From Acheta domesticus (taxonomy: Eukaryota > Arthropoda > Insecta > Orthoptera > Gryllidae), in contig JAHLJT010008446.1 of assembly GCA_031308135.1 (NCBI GenBank), positions 168,006,364 to 168,070,363 of the forward strand: a stretch of DNA of 64,000 nt. Reading direction: 5' to 3'. A program made the translations under genes and the position numbers. The stretch's first letter is position 1, and every line of letters starts with the position of its first letter. Shown in pieces: positions 1 to 11,370 of this stretch. Below the pieces are notes generated by a model. That model was not told where the DNA came from, did no database searches, and saw nothing but the letters and a program-made list of their open reading frames with translations.

Positions 1-23
1 AGAAACGTCTTAAATACAAGAGT

Positions 24-318
24 TTGGAAATCGAGATCAGCCGAATACGGGGCGTCAAAGCACAGGACGTCCCGATAGTTATCGGAGCTCTGGGATTTGT
101 TCAGCAAAATTTGTGTAAGAACTTGTGTAAACTGCCAGGTAATTCAAAAGACTGGGAAGTGCAAGAAATCGCTTTATTTGGAACAGACCACATTTTGCGC
201 AAAGTATTGTAGAAGCACCGACAGTCCCTAGATCTACTCCTTAGGTAGTTGGTTACAACCTGGAGTAGATTTTATATTCAGCCGACACATAACATCTTTA
301 GTCGTGATATAGAGGAAT
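24..318 (+). mobile_element. 3' end of a non-LTR retrotransposon (LINE)
   Basis: The open frame at 24-212 encodes the C-terminal end of a LINE polyprotein. The segments VPIVIGALG and 'LFGTDHILRKVL' match the conserved end of this type (usual pattern VPVVIGALG ... LLGTAHILRKVL). The frame stops at 212 and a short 3' UTR follows, running into an AAT-type microsatellite. That is the expected 3' end of such an element. The 5' part lies outside the window. The clade was not assigned. The frame is open here, so this copy may be young or the decay may lie upstream. Confidence 0.75.
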
Positions 319-319
319 C

Positions 320-381
<62 letters not shown>
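319..381 (+). repeat. (AAT)n microsatellite, LINE tail
   Basis: About 60 bases of uninterrupted ATA/AAT repeats directly follow the LINE 3' UTR. This fits a microsatellite tail of the retrotransposon. Confidence 0.9.
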
Positions 382-382
<1 letters not shown>

Positions 383-888
383 GCTTTTATGTAGAGTCGA
401 GACTCAGTCTATGAGGCCTGTTCTTTCATCTTCCCATTTTTGTATTGTTTATTTTTCAATTACGAAATACCCGACTGGCCCACAGCACAGGAGAGAAAAT
501 AATTTATTTCATACGTCGCAAGGCAGAATCGTTGATTCGCCACCGTTACAGCAGCCACAGGAAGCGCCCCAGACGCGTGGCGCCGGACGCCTCGCCCACG
601 GCTCCCCGGGCGTCGACCGGCGTTCGTGGAAACGCCCGCGCTATTACGCCACTCTGGCGATCCGTTAGCCGTCCACAACGGACAAACCTTCCAAAATATT
701 CACTTATTAAATTCAAACAGCAACCTGTGTTAAGGGCCAATCGCCACTCTTAAGCGCCCTGCGCAAGAGGCACTCGCGATGCTTCAGTCATTGAGTGAAA
801 CAATTAGTTCGGTAGTGGATTTTCACGCGTATCACACGGACGTGATCCGCGTCCACTGAGCTCCGTGTCAGAATAGAACACGTAAATG
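382..888. other. Unassigned GC-rich stretch
   Basis: No gene is recognised. Bases about 530-670 are strikingly GC- and CpG-rich compared with the surroundings. Overlapping short frames occur on both strands, but none has a recognisable motif. It could be part of an unknown element or an old UTR. Confidence 0.4.
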
Positions 889-889
889 T

Positions 890-1042
890 AATTGTGCAAC
901 ATAGTGCCGATGCCAGTATGCACATTATCTAAAGTACCTGTAATTGTACAACATAGTGCTGATGCCATACATGTGTACATCAAATGTTTTAATTGTGCAA
1001 CATAGTGCCGACGCCAGGTTCTACATAATCTAAGTATCTGTA
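890..1042. repeat. Threefold imperfect tandem repeat (about 50 bp unit)
   Basis: Three units start at 890, 942 and 991, each opening with aattgt(g/a)caacatagtg followed by c(c/t)ga(t/c)gcca. The spacings are 52 and 49 bases. The unit ends diverge more than the starts. Confidence 0.85.
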
Positions 1043-1056
1043 ATACTTAGATTATG
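1024..1056. repeat. Perfect 14-bp hairpin
   Basis: cataatctaagtat (1024-1037) is followed by a 5-base loop and its exact reverse complement (1043-1056). It overlaps the end of the third tandem unit. Confidence 0.9.
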
Positions 1057-2208
1057 CTTGAACAAGGTATCGTCACGAACAGTGCGACATCAAGCAACCA
1101 ATTGTTAATTATGTAACCGTGTTCATGTAACCAACTGCAATCAAAATTCAACCTGATTTGTGCAAAAACTTGTTTTTATGAAATCAGAAATATCCTGTGC
1201 CATCCATCTTCCCTGATCTATCGGAGGATTTCGGGACCGCCGTGCTTAACGAATTCCAACAATACGGTTTACTAAACCTTTAAATCAAGTGCAGCAGTAC
1301 CCTAAAGTCTCTAAATAATTCCCCTAAGTAATTTCTATAAAATTAAGTACAAAAAGATTTCAGTTTATTTGACTCCAGTTAAAGTTGAATTTTAAGTCAC
1401 GGTTCCAGATACCCTGGTGCTCCAAATACGCAATTAAATGAAGGTGCTCTAGTTCAGGGTTAATATAGGTAAACTTGATGTTTGTTCCATTGCATATAGC
1501 GGTAAAAACTGCAGAAGTAAGCCGTTTCATTAGTTTATCAATAACTAAAAAGGAAATATTGTATTTGAAAATTGCAAAAATCTTATAGTCGTGTGCAGCA
1601 ACGTTACATCAAACAAATTGCTATATCAACAAAATTAATTCAGCGATGAAGATACATATTCACAAAAGTTCCTTTTGAGACATTTTAAGTTAAAATTTAG
1701 GGAAAACCCTTCTCTAAAAAAGTGGTATTGTTGGTTGTCACTCCTATGATGGAGCCAGCAGGGCGGCCCTTCCCCACGAAACTGCCATGCACTCCAATTT
1801 TTGTGGACGCCAAACCAAGAACACACATGCTATGTAACAGCAAAGGCTCCTATTTGGAAGAGGGGCACAAAACATTTCTAAACCCTGCCTTCGCATATAT
1901 GAAGTGCGACACTTGACATGTATTAATCGATAAGATATAAGAAAAGTAAAAATCACAACGCAAACAAGATTTCGTTTAAAATACATTGCTCTGAAAAGGT
2001 GAGCAAAAGCTCTTCTACTATACTTCAGGCCTCGGAACTACGTCATCTGCTGTCTGTGACGTAGCACGTGTAGACCACTCTACCTATATGACGCTGGTTC
2101 TGTCGACCATATTGTTAGCGTTGTAGCTGAGCAAAACAGTCCCCGAGTGTTATTTGACAGTGTGTTTGTAGATTTACAGTTGCTCAATTACACTTACTTG
2201 AAATCTGA
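1057..2208. other. No recognised gene
   Basis: No confident gene or element. A short coding-like frame at 1188-1283 (see findings) is preceded by an AG and ends in a stop. The open frames at 1635-1986 look like chance frames with no known motif. Confidence 0.4.
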
Positions 2209-2708
2209 AATGTGGGGTTTAGATGTGTTCCTAATAGTCGAATTATAAAAATGGCCCCCTAGTGTCTTTAGTGTTCTCTCATTGAAGACAAACGTTTGTG
2301 GACGAAATGGTGTAAAGTCATTTATAGGGAAATTTTTCACCCAACGCAATTCTGTAAGGTAAGAATTAAACTAATTCATTACTACAAACACCTTAAAATT
2401 TGAAATATTATAGGCTAATGGTAAAGAAAACGTTTTTCAATGATTAAGTGTGTGATCTTACTATTCTGCGTGATGTGAGGTTATGTATCATTCACCAATC
2501 ATGAAGAAAATACCTATTCCTAAAATGTATTATGTGTAATTCCTTAATCTATTGAGTACTGATATTACTATTCAACTGTAATTAATATTTGGTAGGTGTG
2601 TGAAGCCCATTTTCGTTCTGGTGACATCCTAAGATCTGTTCAGTGCTATGACGAAAATGGGAAGAGACTGCAAGCGTCGGACGTTTTAGGTTGCAACTCT
2701 AACTTGGG
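2209..2708 (+). pseudogene. THAP-domain (C2CH zinc finger) fragment, two exons, disrupted
   Basis: THAP domains bind DNA through a C2CH zinc site and occur in host regulators and P-element-type transposases. Exon 1 (2209-2358) starts with KCGV, a stop, then MCS (the first Cys pair), then SNYKNGPLVS. After in-frame stops and a frameshift it continues as RLWTKWCKVIYRE. A clean intron lies at 2359-2595 (starts gtaaga, ends gtag) in phase 0. Exon 2 resumes at 2596 with VCEAHFRSGDI, the second Cys and the His of the site, and stays open to a stop near 2708. The stops in exon 1 mean the copy is dead. The retained intron argues against retroposition. Whether the source was a host gene or a P-like transposon cannot be decided here. 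Confidence 0.7.
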
Positions 2709-2767
2709 TTAGAGTTACAACCTAACCTTCATTATGAACAGTAGTTTGTTGCGTTGGCGCAACAAAC
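2688..2767. repeat. Two adjacent hairpins
   Basis: aggttgcaactctaa (2688-2702) pairs with 2709-2723 with one mismatch. gtttgttgcg (2744-2753) pairs exactly with 2758-2767 across a 4-base loop. Confidence 0.8.
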
Positions 2768-4222
2768 CTCTGAACTCTTTTTTCAAAAGTTCGCTCGATA
2801 CTTATCAGCGTTTACAATGTATCAGTAAAGAGGTATTCAAAAATTGCCACCGAAATTGCGATATACAAAACCCGATAAGATTTTTGATAAGAAAAAATTA
2901 TATTTACTGAATCTCTTTACAAGCATGTTTTCACTTTTTCATAACATTTATTAAGATCTGCAATTGATAATTTGCTCATGAAAAGATAAATACGTGCACG
3001 GATGACGTGGAAGTTAAAGAGGCGACAAAAAGCACACAAAAACAGAGAAAACAAAGAAAACACGGAAGGTAAAGAGACCAAAAAGGAATCATACGAAAAA
3101 ACGTTGAAGGGGAGAAAAGAAAACATAATATGTCTGCAAAATAATGAGAATGGTATTCCACGTTTTATTAAACTACTGTGTTTGTTAAGTGCTTAAGTTT
3201 ATGAAGTGAGTTTGTAGTTGTAGTTGTAGTCGTATTATTCCAATTGTAATATGTAATAATGCATGTAATATTGCATTGCATATAATAATTGTAATATTGC
3301 ATGTGCAATTTAAATGTATTTGCATTTATAGCAAAATACGGTATGACAGGGTATAAAGATAGGGTATATATAAAACTGTGACGTGATATGGCGTTTTTTA
3401 TTATGATATTCGTATTCTACGTATAAAACAGCTTATGTTGCGCTCTCTACCTTCCTGGAGGTAAAAATCTTGTTCCCTAGAGTAATGAGATCACTTGTGA
3501 ATTTATACATTTCAGACTAAATAATATTTAATATATTTAAGTAAGAATTCAACTTCTTAGATACCAATTAAGAATTAATAAACAAGCAGTATTTCTGTTT
3601 GTGCCCATGTCCAAACAGAGAATCACGAGTGAGAAAGAAAAATATTTCATTTACAACCTCAAGTGTGCTGCGCTCTCGTGCACAAACGACCAACTTGCTC
3701 CTAAGCCTCTTTTCTCAGTCGTAGGCTAGCGTAAGATACTGAGGAATCTCTTGGACAGCAGTGAAGAGGGGCGGGGGAACCTCGTCGTCTCCGCATGGGT
3801 CATTACTCGTCGCAAGCTCGCGGTAGACGATAGAAGTATTTTAGCGTCCAAGCAATCAGAGGCCGCTTGTAACAATGCTCCGAATTCAGTCATAGGAAAT
3901 CACTTTTAAAATTATTACAAAACGTGTTTCGCTCACTTGCAAGATTATCACAATATCAACACAATATTTAGGGATCTTTGATTAATATTTTACGTGGGGA
4001 TGCTCTGCTGAGCATCCCCTGTCACTACTGGTTTTTACCTACCTTCTTCCGGCAATGAATTATAAATACCAGAAGCTTCTTGTTGTGGTGATATCAGCTT
4101 CACAGAGCAAAAGGAGGTTCAACAAACAGAAGTAGAAGAAAGAGTAGATTGAAAATCTGCAAAAACAAAAAAAAACAAGTACGTTCAAAAACTATCTAAC
4201 GAGAATTCTTTGGTAACTAACT
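2768..4222. other. No recognised gene
   Basis: AT-rich non-coding DNA. It includes a purine-rich stretch (about 3005-3125) and a run of short ATGCAATATT-like repeats (about 3240-3310). No motif was found in the short frames. Confidence 0.5.
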
Positions 4223-4224
4223 AC

Positions 4225-4264
<40 letters not shown>
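4223..4264. repeat. (ATT)n microsatellite
   Basis: Uninterrupted ATT repeat of about 40 bases. Confidence 0.9.
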
Positions 4265-4384
4265 TACTTAAGTCTCGGAGATTCAGTATCCGATTTTCTT
4301 AGAAGTAAGAATTTTCTTTGGCAGACCACATTCTAGATTACAGCTCATGATAAATTCTCCATGATGCGAACTATTCGACATTCG

Positions 4385-4650
4385 GATTTAATCATAATTT
4401 TTACTTTCTCGCTACCGGTTACGCAGTAGAAAGTAACGTAATGCTGCGGGGAAATGCGGTAAATTTTCGGAAGAAAAACTGTTATTGCTGGGCCCTGGTA
4501 ACGAAAAAGTGGATAATTCCAGTGGCTAAATTTAGAAAAAAAATCCTCTAACACATGATGAACCCAGAATCCATTTTGTGGGTCCTTAATACCGAAAAAT
4601 CGATTGACGGCAAAATGTCTCTCCGTTTGTCTGTCCGTCTGACGTTAGCC
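4385..4650 (-). repeat. Copy of dispersed repeat family E1
   Basis: This shares with 46003-46260 the order 'actttctcgc ... gtaat', then gaaaaagtggata, then a(a)tcctctaac, then gaaaaatcgattgacggcaaaa and a tract of gtctgtccgt type. 'E1' is a local label for a repeat family with many copies in this window. The orientation given is relative to the copies at 18.7 and 37.0 kb. Confidence 0.75.
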
Positions 4651-5059
4651 TAAATTCTGACGTAAGCTAAAGGGTACTTATGACGATTCCTGCTGCTGTC
4701 ATCGAGGTGGGTGACGAACAGGCTATACATACAACATAAATTCTGCAACACAGACATATAACACAGGACGAGCATATTAAACACTCTCCACATACATACA
4801 GAACAGGGCTCAGAAATAGACGTTTTCAAGATATGGAGAGAGCAGAACCTATATACGAGACCTACCCTAGATTCAAAGAAGCTTGACAGTCAACCCAGCA
4901 GTGGAAAATTCACAGTAGAACACAACAGACATTCAGAAAAACGCAAGTACGTTCTTCTGTCGTACTATCTACATGACGAATATTTAGAACCATCCACTAT
5001 CCCTGAAAATGATGTTCCTCTTGAAGCTTCATCTCTTCCCAGTGGTAAAAATTCATATG

Positions 5060-5650
5060 GCCATGGAACATGATGCGGAACCTCCTTCGACGCGAGATAG
5101 ATCGAGTACGTCTACTGCCATTCGAATCTCGTGCACCGTTGAGGAGAATATACGAAAATGCCGAAGCTAAAACCGTGATAAGAGAGAGCAAATTCTGCCT
5201 TAAATGAGGTTGTACACATCTCAGGTAGAGATCTAGATATTACTGAAATGAATCACAACGTGTATGCAACTGGGTATCAGGTATCTCACATAATTTTGGG
5301 GCCAGCCATTAACACTGACGGCTGGCAGCCTGAGTAAAAATCTCAGTACGCCCATGGGCTAAAAGAATTATGAAACGAATAGCCGACACGGTTTGAAATA
5401 TCACTCAGAAATAGACAGATGCCACAGCTAACTGAGGCATCCTCAAAATCAACTCACACCTCTAAAGTTCAACAAAACATATTCCATGTTGAACAAAAAT
5501 ACCAAATTGAAAATGATACAAGCACGCTAATGGTAGCTACGAAACTAGAAGAGAAAATCCAAGCATGGGCTCAACGAACTAGACGTTACAAACGTAGAGA
5601 AGCTTTCCGTGTACAAAATCTGTTGGGACACCAACAAGCTCCGTAAAGTT
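5060..5650 (+). mobile_element. Degenerate LINE coding fragment
   Basis: The frame at 5419-5646 ends in KLEEKIQAWAQRTRRYKRRE. This resembles the linker before the reverse transcriptase of the same LINE type as 24-318, where I expect a pattern like 'LKEKI.A.AQRIRRY.KR'. Frames from about 5060 (LLRREIDRVRLLPFESRA) and near 5360 (AKRIMKRIADTV) look like upstream parts with stops between them. No catalytic domain is present. The call rests on one good motif. Confidence 0.5.
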
Positions 5651-6169
5651 ATAATCGCAAAGTTGTCAAAAAAAGTTGATATTAATCTCCAAATTTGTCG
5701 CTTTTTGTCGCTAATTTGTTACGCAAAATAAAAATTTGTCGCTCTTCATTTGACACTGCTATAACAATGCTGCTAACTTGATATCAAGTTAGCATCGCAA
5801 ATACAAGGAAACCAAGAAACTACACAAATCGATTAAAAATTAATTACATGGGAATTTGTCGCTCAAAACTTACTTTATTATTATTATTATTATTAGTATT
5901 AATGTTAGCCAGCAGTGTGATATTGGTATAAAGGAAAATTGTTATTAAATAGACACGTGAGTAAAGCAAGGAAACAGCAGTAGGAAAATAATATATTTTC
6001 TCTAACATCAAAATCAAAATATAAAGTTCCTGATTGATATCATTCATGCTGTGCATGCTAGCCGATTGAATTAAATAATTATAGATTGGAGAGATATTAA
6101 GGATCTGTAGAAATTACTTGCCCAGCGTGGGGCAGATTAAATTAAATATTCATAGAAGATATAGATTCA
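5651..6169. other. No recognised gene; (ATT)n at 5875-5902
   Basis: AT-rich DNA with a short ATT microsatellite. The motif aatttgtcgct recurs (about 5690-5860). Confidence 0.5.
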
Positions 6170-7030
6170 TTACAAATGCCGTGCCAACGTGGGGCACATT
6201 GCGTTAATAAATATCGTGAATTTACTGTCATTACAAAACAAGTTTTGGCTACAAGGAAACATCCAGGTGTCCGTTGTTGAATACCCGAACCCAATATTAA
6301 ATGTATTAAATATAGTCCAGCACGATTTGTAAGGGATGTGTATTTGATATTGTTCAGTAAAAACCTGATTCATGTTGGATATATTTAATTTCTCCGAAAG
6401 GTACGAGTATTTTGAATGTGGATTGTCTCTAAAAGAATAATGAGATTTTCTTGAATTAAATGAGGTTATGTGATCTAAGAGTTGGGTTATTTCCTTTGGA
6501 AGTTCAGAGGGTCTCTTATCGTGAAGTCCACGTTTGTCTTTTGGAGACAAACCAGTCAATATCAAGCAGGGCTAGAGCCTATGAAGTATGTGTTTCGTAA
6601 TTCCATGAATACTAATGAAAGCCTTTTGATTAACGGTAATCTCTGTACCTTCAATTCGAAGTTTGTACGGTCCAGTCTGTGTTCCTTAGTCCATCCACAA
6701 TCCACAGTCCAGTCTGTGTTCACTCTCTAGAGCTCTTGAACGTCTTCGTTTTAACCTATGCATTGTAACAGGGCCAAACAAATGTGAATCCTCGTCATCC
6801 CCGTCTTTCATTGAATTAAAAATAGAAATAATTTTTCTTCTACCTTCCAGCGCCTTCTCAAAACAGTGGAATCTAGTAGAACACCTACAAAACAATATAA
6901 CATGTTTGAAGTACAGTAGTAAACTTATGTTGCAGAGAAAAACGTCAATAATTAGGTTATTTTCATTTATTTTAAACGTTCCATTTCCTATATAAATTGT
7001 TATTAACGTAATGGTAGATATTCGTAACAT
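6170..7030 (-). pseudogene. Decayed dispersed insect ORF (transposon-associated, unnamed)
   Basis: The minus frame 6565-6170 contains SPKDKRGLHDKRP, then HITSFNSRKSHYSFRDNP, YLSEKLNISNMN and FNIGFGY. The frame upstream (7030-6686) contains FEKALEGRRKIISIF and HLFGPVTM. In between, QKAFISIHGITK is readable in another frame. This order matches a protein pattern I recognise from many insect genomes, where it occurs in dispersed multicopy form and is probably transposon-derived. I cannot name it. In-frame stops and frame changes show that this copy is dead. An AG acceptor-like site precedes the 'STRFHCFEK' part, so the ancestor may have had introns. Confidence 0.6.
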
Positions 7031-7099
7031 TACACAGAATGCAATACTAACAAAAATAAAACAACTTACTTTACTTTGAACATACCCGCAATCATCACT

Positions 7100-7290
7100 T
7101 GTAACGTCTTTGAATTAGCTTCCTCACATGGTAGACGTATTCTTCGTCTTTAACATCAACATTTATTTTGGCGCCTTCTTCCTTTTCCTTCCTCTTTTTC
7201 TTCTTTGGTAATTTCCCTGTTCTCTTGGGGGAGTATTTACCTATTGGCTCATTTTCAACACTACTACGTGCTTCAAAACACAGCCGTGGA
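7100..7290 (-). pseudogene. Possible N-terminal exon remnant of the same ORF
   Basis: The minus strand reads NEPIGKYSPKRTGKLPKKKK and then a basic/acidic stretch ending LIQRRYK before a stop. A lysine-rich N-terminus would fit the family at 6170-7030, but there is no diagnostic motif. Confidence 0.3.
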
Positions 7291-7301
7291 AAACATACAT
7301 A

Positions 7302-7800
7302 ATGGCCATAGAAACAACATCACTGCTGCTAAACTACTTCAACAGAATGCCATCGCCATCTACATCTTTTCCTGAAAGAACCTCACATATCATTGGAATT
7401 ATTCGCTTTTGCCTGAAAGATGTTGGACAAAGCCACTTCTTGAGGAAATGCCATATATTCAAACTAATTTTTGAATGTGACAGATCCCTCTTTTGTATTA
7501 AGTTTCTTATTTTAGAAGATTTAGTTCGAGGAGAAGACACTCTACGTCAATTTCAGACAGTGAATGTTTTTACATCTCCGGTTTTTGCTATCAACTCTTC
7601 AGTTTCTTTCGGCAGGAAAACTGTTACCACGCATGCGTGTCGTTTGCTGAACCCATTCTCAAGGTCTGTTTTCAACTGCAGTATTGATGGTTTCAAGAAA
7701 AATATCATATCCTTGTGCACAGAATTTCTTTGTGGATAGCTTGTTATGATTCCATAAATTCAGAAGTTTTCTTTTCCTCACACAGAAATAAATGTTCTTT
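7302..7800. other. Unassigned, open frames on both strands
   Basis: The plus frame 7302-7739 is open for 145 codons and the minus frame 7540-7334 for 68. Neither shows a motif I know. It may be part of the neighbouring decayed element. Confidence 0.3.
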
Positions 7801-8090
7801 GGCTCTTTGGTTCTTTGGCTCGACAGCCCACTACGGGCTTTGGCCGACCAGCGGTGACCCAGCCTCTCGGCCATGGGATAAGAGGTTCGTGTGGTTAGCA
7901 CGAAGACATTCCTTCCCCGTATATACTGGTCTCCACAACCTTAGGGTGGGCTTTCTCATCGTCACACAGCAGTAGATACTGGGACATTTGCAAGAAAAGC
8001 GCAGACGTATAATTGCTTCTGCCGGGAACAGAACCCGGGATTGCGTCGTGGAAAGCGAGTACGCTAACCAATGAGCCACCGAGGGAGGCT
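7801..8090 (-). mobile_element. tRNA-derived SINE, family A
   Basis: Read on the minus strand from 8090, the head carries an A-box-like ggtggctcattggttagcg and a B-box-like gggttctgttcccgg. A body follows with gtgtgacgatgag and gtgctaaccacac. The 3' end is a simple tail built from ccaaag/aaccaaag units at 7801-7825. The same head and body occur on the plus strand at about 12605-13428, which confirms a dispersed family. SINEs do not encode protein and depend on a partner LINE. Confidence 0.8.
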
Positions 8091-8149
8091 TTTATATTTT
8101 TTTCTAGCAACCACAAATAATTTTGCAATTCACTGCATTAAAAAAGAAC

Positions 8150-8935
8150 TCAGTTCGGCTCAGGCAATGGTCGAGTCAACACCGTGCTGCACGCAGTGAC
8201 AGTATTGGTACTACGTGGAGAGCGTGTGACTTTCTTTAGTCTGAGTGTTGCTAGTGGACAGTTTATTGAACAGAAAATACTGCAAGAGAAGTATAAAACC
8301 GTTGTATTTCGGGGCGGGGGAGATAAGAAACCTTGAAATGACCTCCAACGAAGCCACGGCTGAAGGGAAGGTCTCTGACTACAGGAGCCAACCCGCCTCA
8401 GGTCAACCGTCGAGTCGCACAAACTGGAGCAAAATTGTACAAAATTCTATGTATCCGGACAAAGAACAAGGTTCGATAATTGATGGGAAGGACTACAGTA
8501 CATCACTCCAAAGGTATGTAGAAGCCTTAGCTACTATTGTTTCACCACGAAACATAATATACGCGACCAAGATCTCGAACAGCAGAATGTGCATCTTTCT
8601 CAGCAGTAAGCAGTTAGTTGATAAATAACAGACAAATATAAATCAATTAATATAGATGGCAGTGAACAAAATATGCGACTATTTGTTAGTAAGCAGGGGC
8701 GAGTAGTTCTATCAAATGTTTATCCAATGATTCCCAATGCAGTAATTAAAGAAGAACTTGATAAATTGACCGTAGTGAGAAATTCACAAGTCTCATTCCT
8801 TCGAGCGGGTTTCGCAAAAGAAGAATTCACACATATTTTAAGCTTTTCGTTGGTAAATGTGTGTACTGGAAGACTCACTAAACAAAATACCTGATTCTAT
8901 AGCAGTTGAGTATAAAGGAGAGAGAAATTGGATAT
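8150..8935 (+). pseudogene. ORF1 (gag-like) fragment of a non-LTR retrotransposon
   Basis: The frame 8334-8628 includes RNIIYATKISNSRMCIFLSS and LVDK. After a one-base frame change it continues at 8673 with VSKQGRVVLSNVYPMIPN and FTHILSF, and then in a third frame with DSLNKIPDSIAVEY. This order matches the RNA-binding ORF1 common in insect LINEs. The part that should carry CCHC zinc knuckles is replaced by an AT microsatellite after ERNWIYIY. Bases 8150-8333 may be the 5' UTR. No ORF2 follows. Confidence 0.65.
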
Positions 8936-8968
8936 ATATATATGTATGTATATATATATATATATATT
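8931..8968. repeat. (AT)n microsatellite
   Basis: An ATATAT tract with two gt interruptions, truncating the ORF1 fragment. Confidence 0.9.
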
Positions 8969-9930
8969 GTGACGATTGTCAATTATCTCGTCGCATGCAC
9001 GCCCACGCAACGTGTGTGCTTAGCGCACGCCTCAAATTCCACAGGAACGAGCGCTACAGCAATCGCAGAAGCGATCCTGGGGTTTGATTGCGGCGCTTTG
9101 CTACCAAGTAAGGAAGGGGGTTGTGAGGCGCGCCAGGCCCGTCGAAGAGGGAGGAAGGAGAACCGCCCCGACGTGGAGGGGAAAATACGCATAAGTACCG
9201 CAGAAAACGGAATGCGGTCCTTCTTGGTCATCCACCTCGTGATCGCCAGCATTTTGTCCGCCAGCATATTAACCAGTAGCACTAGACCGTCAGTTCGTGG
9301 TTGTGACTAGCGCTGGGACGCAAGTGATTGACAGCCCAGGCGCATGCCGGTGAAAGTTTCATTCAATAGTGTCGCGAAGCAGCCTAGTCTACGAAAAAGT
9401 GCCTTTTGAACTTTGTATGAGAGATCAACTGTTAGGAAAGCTACTTAAAACATTTAATTAGTAGACAGTGTTTGATAATTGCCACGAGAGTTCAATAATT
9501 AGCGCAGCAGAAGGACTTATTGTTCTAACATTGCCTAAGAGCGCTGCACCATACGCCCATAGACTTTTAAAACGCAAAATTGCGTCGTGATTTGTAAATT
9601 CACAAAGACGTATCGTCGGTACGAGGACAAGAAGAGAGAAGTAGAGGACAGCGAAGCGCTGTCGAGGAGAAAGAAGAGGGAGAACCGCAAGATCAACGCA
9701 GTCACCGCTTGCGAGGCGAACGCCGCTAACGCTGCCGCCGCCGCCGCCGCCGCCGCCGCCGTTATCTCTACCATCGAGTACCCGAGCTACCTCGCTGACG
9801 ACCGCCCGCAAGGCCGCTACTGCCACCGCCGGCGCTGCTCCGCAGCTGCATGTCGAAATCCATTACAAGGTCAGGTAACTAACGGTGCCGAATCAGGAGG
9901 AGAGACGTTGGGATAGGTCAGCGTTTGTGC
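8969..9930. other. GC-rich, CpG-rich stretch with (GCC)n
   Basis: CpG dinucleotides are abundant at about 9000-9340 and 9590-9900. A (GCC)n tract at 9731-9762 would read as polyalanine in the plus frame 9587-9916 (109 codons) and also as poly-Ala or poly-Gly on the minus strand. No domain is recognisable. It could be a CpG island or first-exon region, or an element end. Confidence 0.4.
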
Positions 9931-10575
9931 AGCGCATTCACGACGCTGTCGCGCTGCCGTACACTGCGGTATTAAATGGTTTTTTAGTTGAATGTGGATA
10001 AGGGAAAGAATTTTACTAGCCATTCAAGTCAATAAAATAACATTTTTTTACTAATGACTTGAAAAGTAATAATGATATCATTGTAGTGAATGTTTAATGT
10101 GTGTGTAAAAAGGGGAAAAAGGAAAGGGGAATTTGTGAATGTTTAAAACATGGTCACAATGTGGTAAATATTAAGTGTTTTACGAAGGAGAAATGTTCAT
10201 ATAATTTGTTGTAAAAAGAAAAGTTCAGTAGTCAGGAGGATTGGTAAGACTGTGCACAAGTATTTACCTAAAGTAAAAGTGTAGTACCAGCATATTTAAA
10301 TCAGTTACATCACTCGTAAATCGGATGCATGCTAGTAAAACCAAGGAAGGCCGTATATTTTTTTTCATTGTTTTTCTGAGTCCACAGAAATTCGTACAGT
10401 GTTGATATCAGACCATTAAAATTCATGTGTTTTGTTTCATTTCATTTATCTGTGCGTGTTTCGATATTCCTTATCACCAAAAAAGATCCCACTGCCCTGA
10501 GGTAAAAGAAAGTTCGCGTGCGAGTATTCATTCTGCGTATCATTAATTGTGTGATATTATTGCATATGGGAGAAA
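9931..10575. other. No recognised gene
   Basis: AT-rich sequence without motifs or long repeats that I can see. Confidence 0.5.
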
Positions 10576-10667
10576 CGTTAGAATATATATATATATATGT
10601 ATATATATGTATATGTGTATGTATATATGTGTATATATATGTATATATATATATATATATTCTAACG
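10576..10667. repeat. Palindromic (AT/GT)n hairpin
   Basis: A TATATGTATATG-type microsatellite flanked by cgttagaatata (10576-10587) and its reverse complement tatattctaacg (10656-10667). The whole tract can fold back. Confidence 0.85.
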
Positions 10668-11370
10668 ATTACTTTGTTACAACAATGAAGATATTGTCGA
10701 GCACGGCCGAATGTTTTGAAAGACGCGCGGAAGTCAGCGGCGCGCAGTAATGTAATGGATGGCGGCGAGATAGCGCGGCGCACAGAGTAGTTCAGAGCGG
10801 TGTAGGGAGGAGGAGTAGTTAGCGGCGGAGGGGAGGCGAGGCCAACTCACCCCTACGAACTTCCTCATAAATACGCTGATCGCCAGATCAGAAGCCCATT
10901 ATTTGCTTCAGCTGTCGCCGAGTATTGTTCTTTTGGTGAAACGAAGACGTGCGAATTCCGTACAGTAGTCAGTGTCTAGTTTGCTTGTAATTCTAGTACA
11001 GTGTTTAATTGATGTAGGCGACGAATGAGATTCGGAAGAGTAATATTGTGAGCAGTTTGGGAAGGAGACGACGAAGAGGGCCACCGAACGGGAAGAAGAA
11101 GAACCGTAGGAGAAGAAGAAGAGGCGAGGAAGAAAGAAGAGTACTCGGAAAATAAGAAGAGAGAAGCAGACGAGACCCTGCATCGCTGCTAGAGCGGCGA
11201 ATTCCAACAACGCAATCTCTGGTGTCGGCGAAGCGCGGAGCCAAGGTCGAACGCCGAGCCGCAAGCGCCGAGGTAACGGTAAGGGAAAAGGGGACGTGTT
11301 AGCGAGGCCACGAACGCGCGAGCAGATGGAAAGACGGTTTCATAGTAAAGTAGGGCGAATATTACGCTTT
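10668..11370. other. GC- and purine-rich stretch, possible promoter or 5' UTR
   Basis: gcgcggcgcaca and ggcggaggggaggcg lie at about 10760-10845. A TATA-like cataaata occurs at about 10866, and a long GA-rich tract at about 11040-11180 contains gaagaagaagaa. gccgag|gtaacg near 11269 could be a splice donor. No protein is recognised, so the promoter idea is inference only. Confidence 0.3.

Noticed and set aside
460..753. Overlapping frames on both strands in the GC-rich part
   Set aside because: High GC removes stop codons in all frames. No motif was seen, so these are not called genes.
9458..9916. Polyalanine/polyglycine-encoding frames around (GCC)n
   Set aside because: They stay open in several frames because of the repeat. 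No domain supports a gene.
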